Shown here piece by piece: positions 5,969 to 6,348 of a stretch of DNA of 6,348 nucleotides. Position 1 is the stretch's first letter. Every line of letters begins with the position of its first letter. The position numbers and the translations under genes are program-made. Source of the DNA: an uncultured Lachnospiraceae bacterium (GTDB taxonomy: Bacteria; Bacillota; Clostridia; Lachnospirales; Lachnospiraceae); the NCBI GenBank assembly GCA_900553305.1, contig USDI01000135.1, positions 1 through 6,348 on the forward strand, written 5' to 3'. Under the pieces are notes generated by a model. It saw only the letters and a list, made by a program, of their open reading frames with translations. It searched no databases and had not been told where the DNA came from.

Positions 5969-6002
5969 CAACAGCCTATCCTGTTCACAAATTGTAGCTG
6001 TT
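5969..6002 (-). other. Possible alternative hairpins in the ylxM-ffh spacer
   Basis: In the minus-strand RNA, AACAGC (6002-5997) can pair with GCTGTT (5974-5969), or an internal AACAG (5985-5981 region) can instead pair with the same CTGTT. Stems are only 5-6 bp with no T-run, so this is not a terminator. Mutually exclusive pairing is suggestive but weak. Confidence 0.25.
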
Positions 6003-6016
6003 CCGAATCAAATCGT

Positions 6017-6348
6017 TTACAACTCCTCAATAATCCGATGGGAAATTTCATTCACCTTGCCAATCAGCTCTTCCTTCGAAATCTGTGGATTCTCTGCCAT
6101 CTTCTGAATACTTCCCACTTCTTCCCGGATCTTCACGAAACGTTCTATTAAATGAAGCTTGTTCTCATATTCCTGCAGAATCTTATTGCACCGCCGGATC
6201 AGATCATGTACTCCCTGACGGCTGATTCCGTTCTCTTCGGCAATCTCGGATAACGAGAAGTCATTGTATACAACATCCTCATAGATCTTCTTCTGATGCT
6301 CTGTCAGCAATTCTCCATAAAAATCATAAAGCTTTTGATAATTGTCAA
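6017..6348 (-). CDS. ylxM: YlxM/p13-like putative SRP-associated HTH protein, N-terminus outside the window
   Basis: Small helix-turn-helix protein of the UPF0122 family, encoded next to ffh in most Firmicutes. In streptococci its relative modulates SRP and FtsY GTPase activity; its exact job elsewhere is uncertain. The HTH stretch is FSLSEIAEENGISRQGVHDLIRR, followed by a long charged helix, probably a coiled coil, through to the C-terminus ISHRIIEEL. The frame continues upstream of the TTG at 6310 to the window edge, reading DNYQKLYDFYGELLTEHQKKI, and this YDFYGxLLTEHQ stretch is the conserved family N-terminus. The true start therefore lies a few codons beyond position 6348, and a start at 6310 would remove conserved residues. 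At least 109 codons are visible, near full length. Likely the first visible gene of the SRP part of the operon. Confidence 0.92.
   Translation of the reverse strand, partial: DNYQKLYDFYGELLTEHQKKIYEDVVYNDFSLSEIAEENGISRQGVHDLIRRCNKILQEYENKLHLIERFVKIREEVGSIQKMAENPQISKEELIGKVNEISHRIIEEL

Noticed and set aside
5940..5985. TTGTCC-16 bp-GATACT as an ffh promoter
   Set aside because: Each box matches only about 4 of 6 consensus bases, and such matches are common by chance in this composition.
1..6348. Novel defence, mobile or biosynthetic system
   Set aside because: All coding space is occupied by conserved housekeeping genes in familiar order. I found no repeats of CRISPR type, transposase, toxin-antitoxin pair or foreign-looking insert.

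Overview
The window is a stretch of bacterial chromosome, AT-leaning, with every supported gene on the minus strand, so transcription runs from right to left. Gene content and order (ylxM, ffh, rpsP, khpA, rimM, trmD, rplS, lepB, rbgA/ylqF, second lepB) are the conserved SRP / ribosome-assembly cluster of Firmicutes. The style of the proteins (a KH protein followed directly by RimM with no YlqD, the TrmD C-terminal tail, the Ffh M-domain sequence, two signal peptidases around RbgA) suggests a Clostridia member, possibly Lachnospiraceae. That placement is inference from remembered family patterns, not from a search.

Layout from right to left. The right edge cuts into ylxM, whose start lies outside the window. 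It is followed by ffh, the SRP GTPase. Then come rpsP (S16) and khpA (KH RNA-binding protein), both with strong Shine-Dalgarno sites. The khpA-rimM gap holds a well-formed hairpin capped by a cUUCGg tetraloop. rimM and trmD are almost contiguous (2 nt apart). A gap of about 200 bp separates trmD from rplS (L19) and carries a good sigma-70-type promoter for rplS. A textbook intrinsic terminator follows rplS. After it comes lepB (type I signal peptidase), then rbgA 9 nt further on. A second, different lepB starts through a 4-nt GTGA overlap with the rbgA stop and is cut by the left edge.

The genes link protein export with ribosome production. YlxM and Ffh belong to co-translational targeting, and the two signal peptidases process exported proteins. 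S16 and L19 are structural proteins, RimM matures the 30S subunit, RbgA matures the 50S subunit, and TrmD makes m1G37 in tRNA to hold the reading frame. KhpA is a global RNA-binding protein.

I see no mobile element, CRISPR array, tRNA, rRNA or foreign-looking gene. This is mostly an ordinary housekeeping region. The points worth a second look are regulatory or annotation-level: the UUCG hairpin, separate transcription of rplS, a lepB-rbgA unit with no obvious promoter but an upstream dyad, paired signal peptidases, a Glu at the usual catalytic Asp of TrmD, and three start sites that simple ORF calling would misplace.
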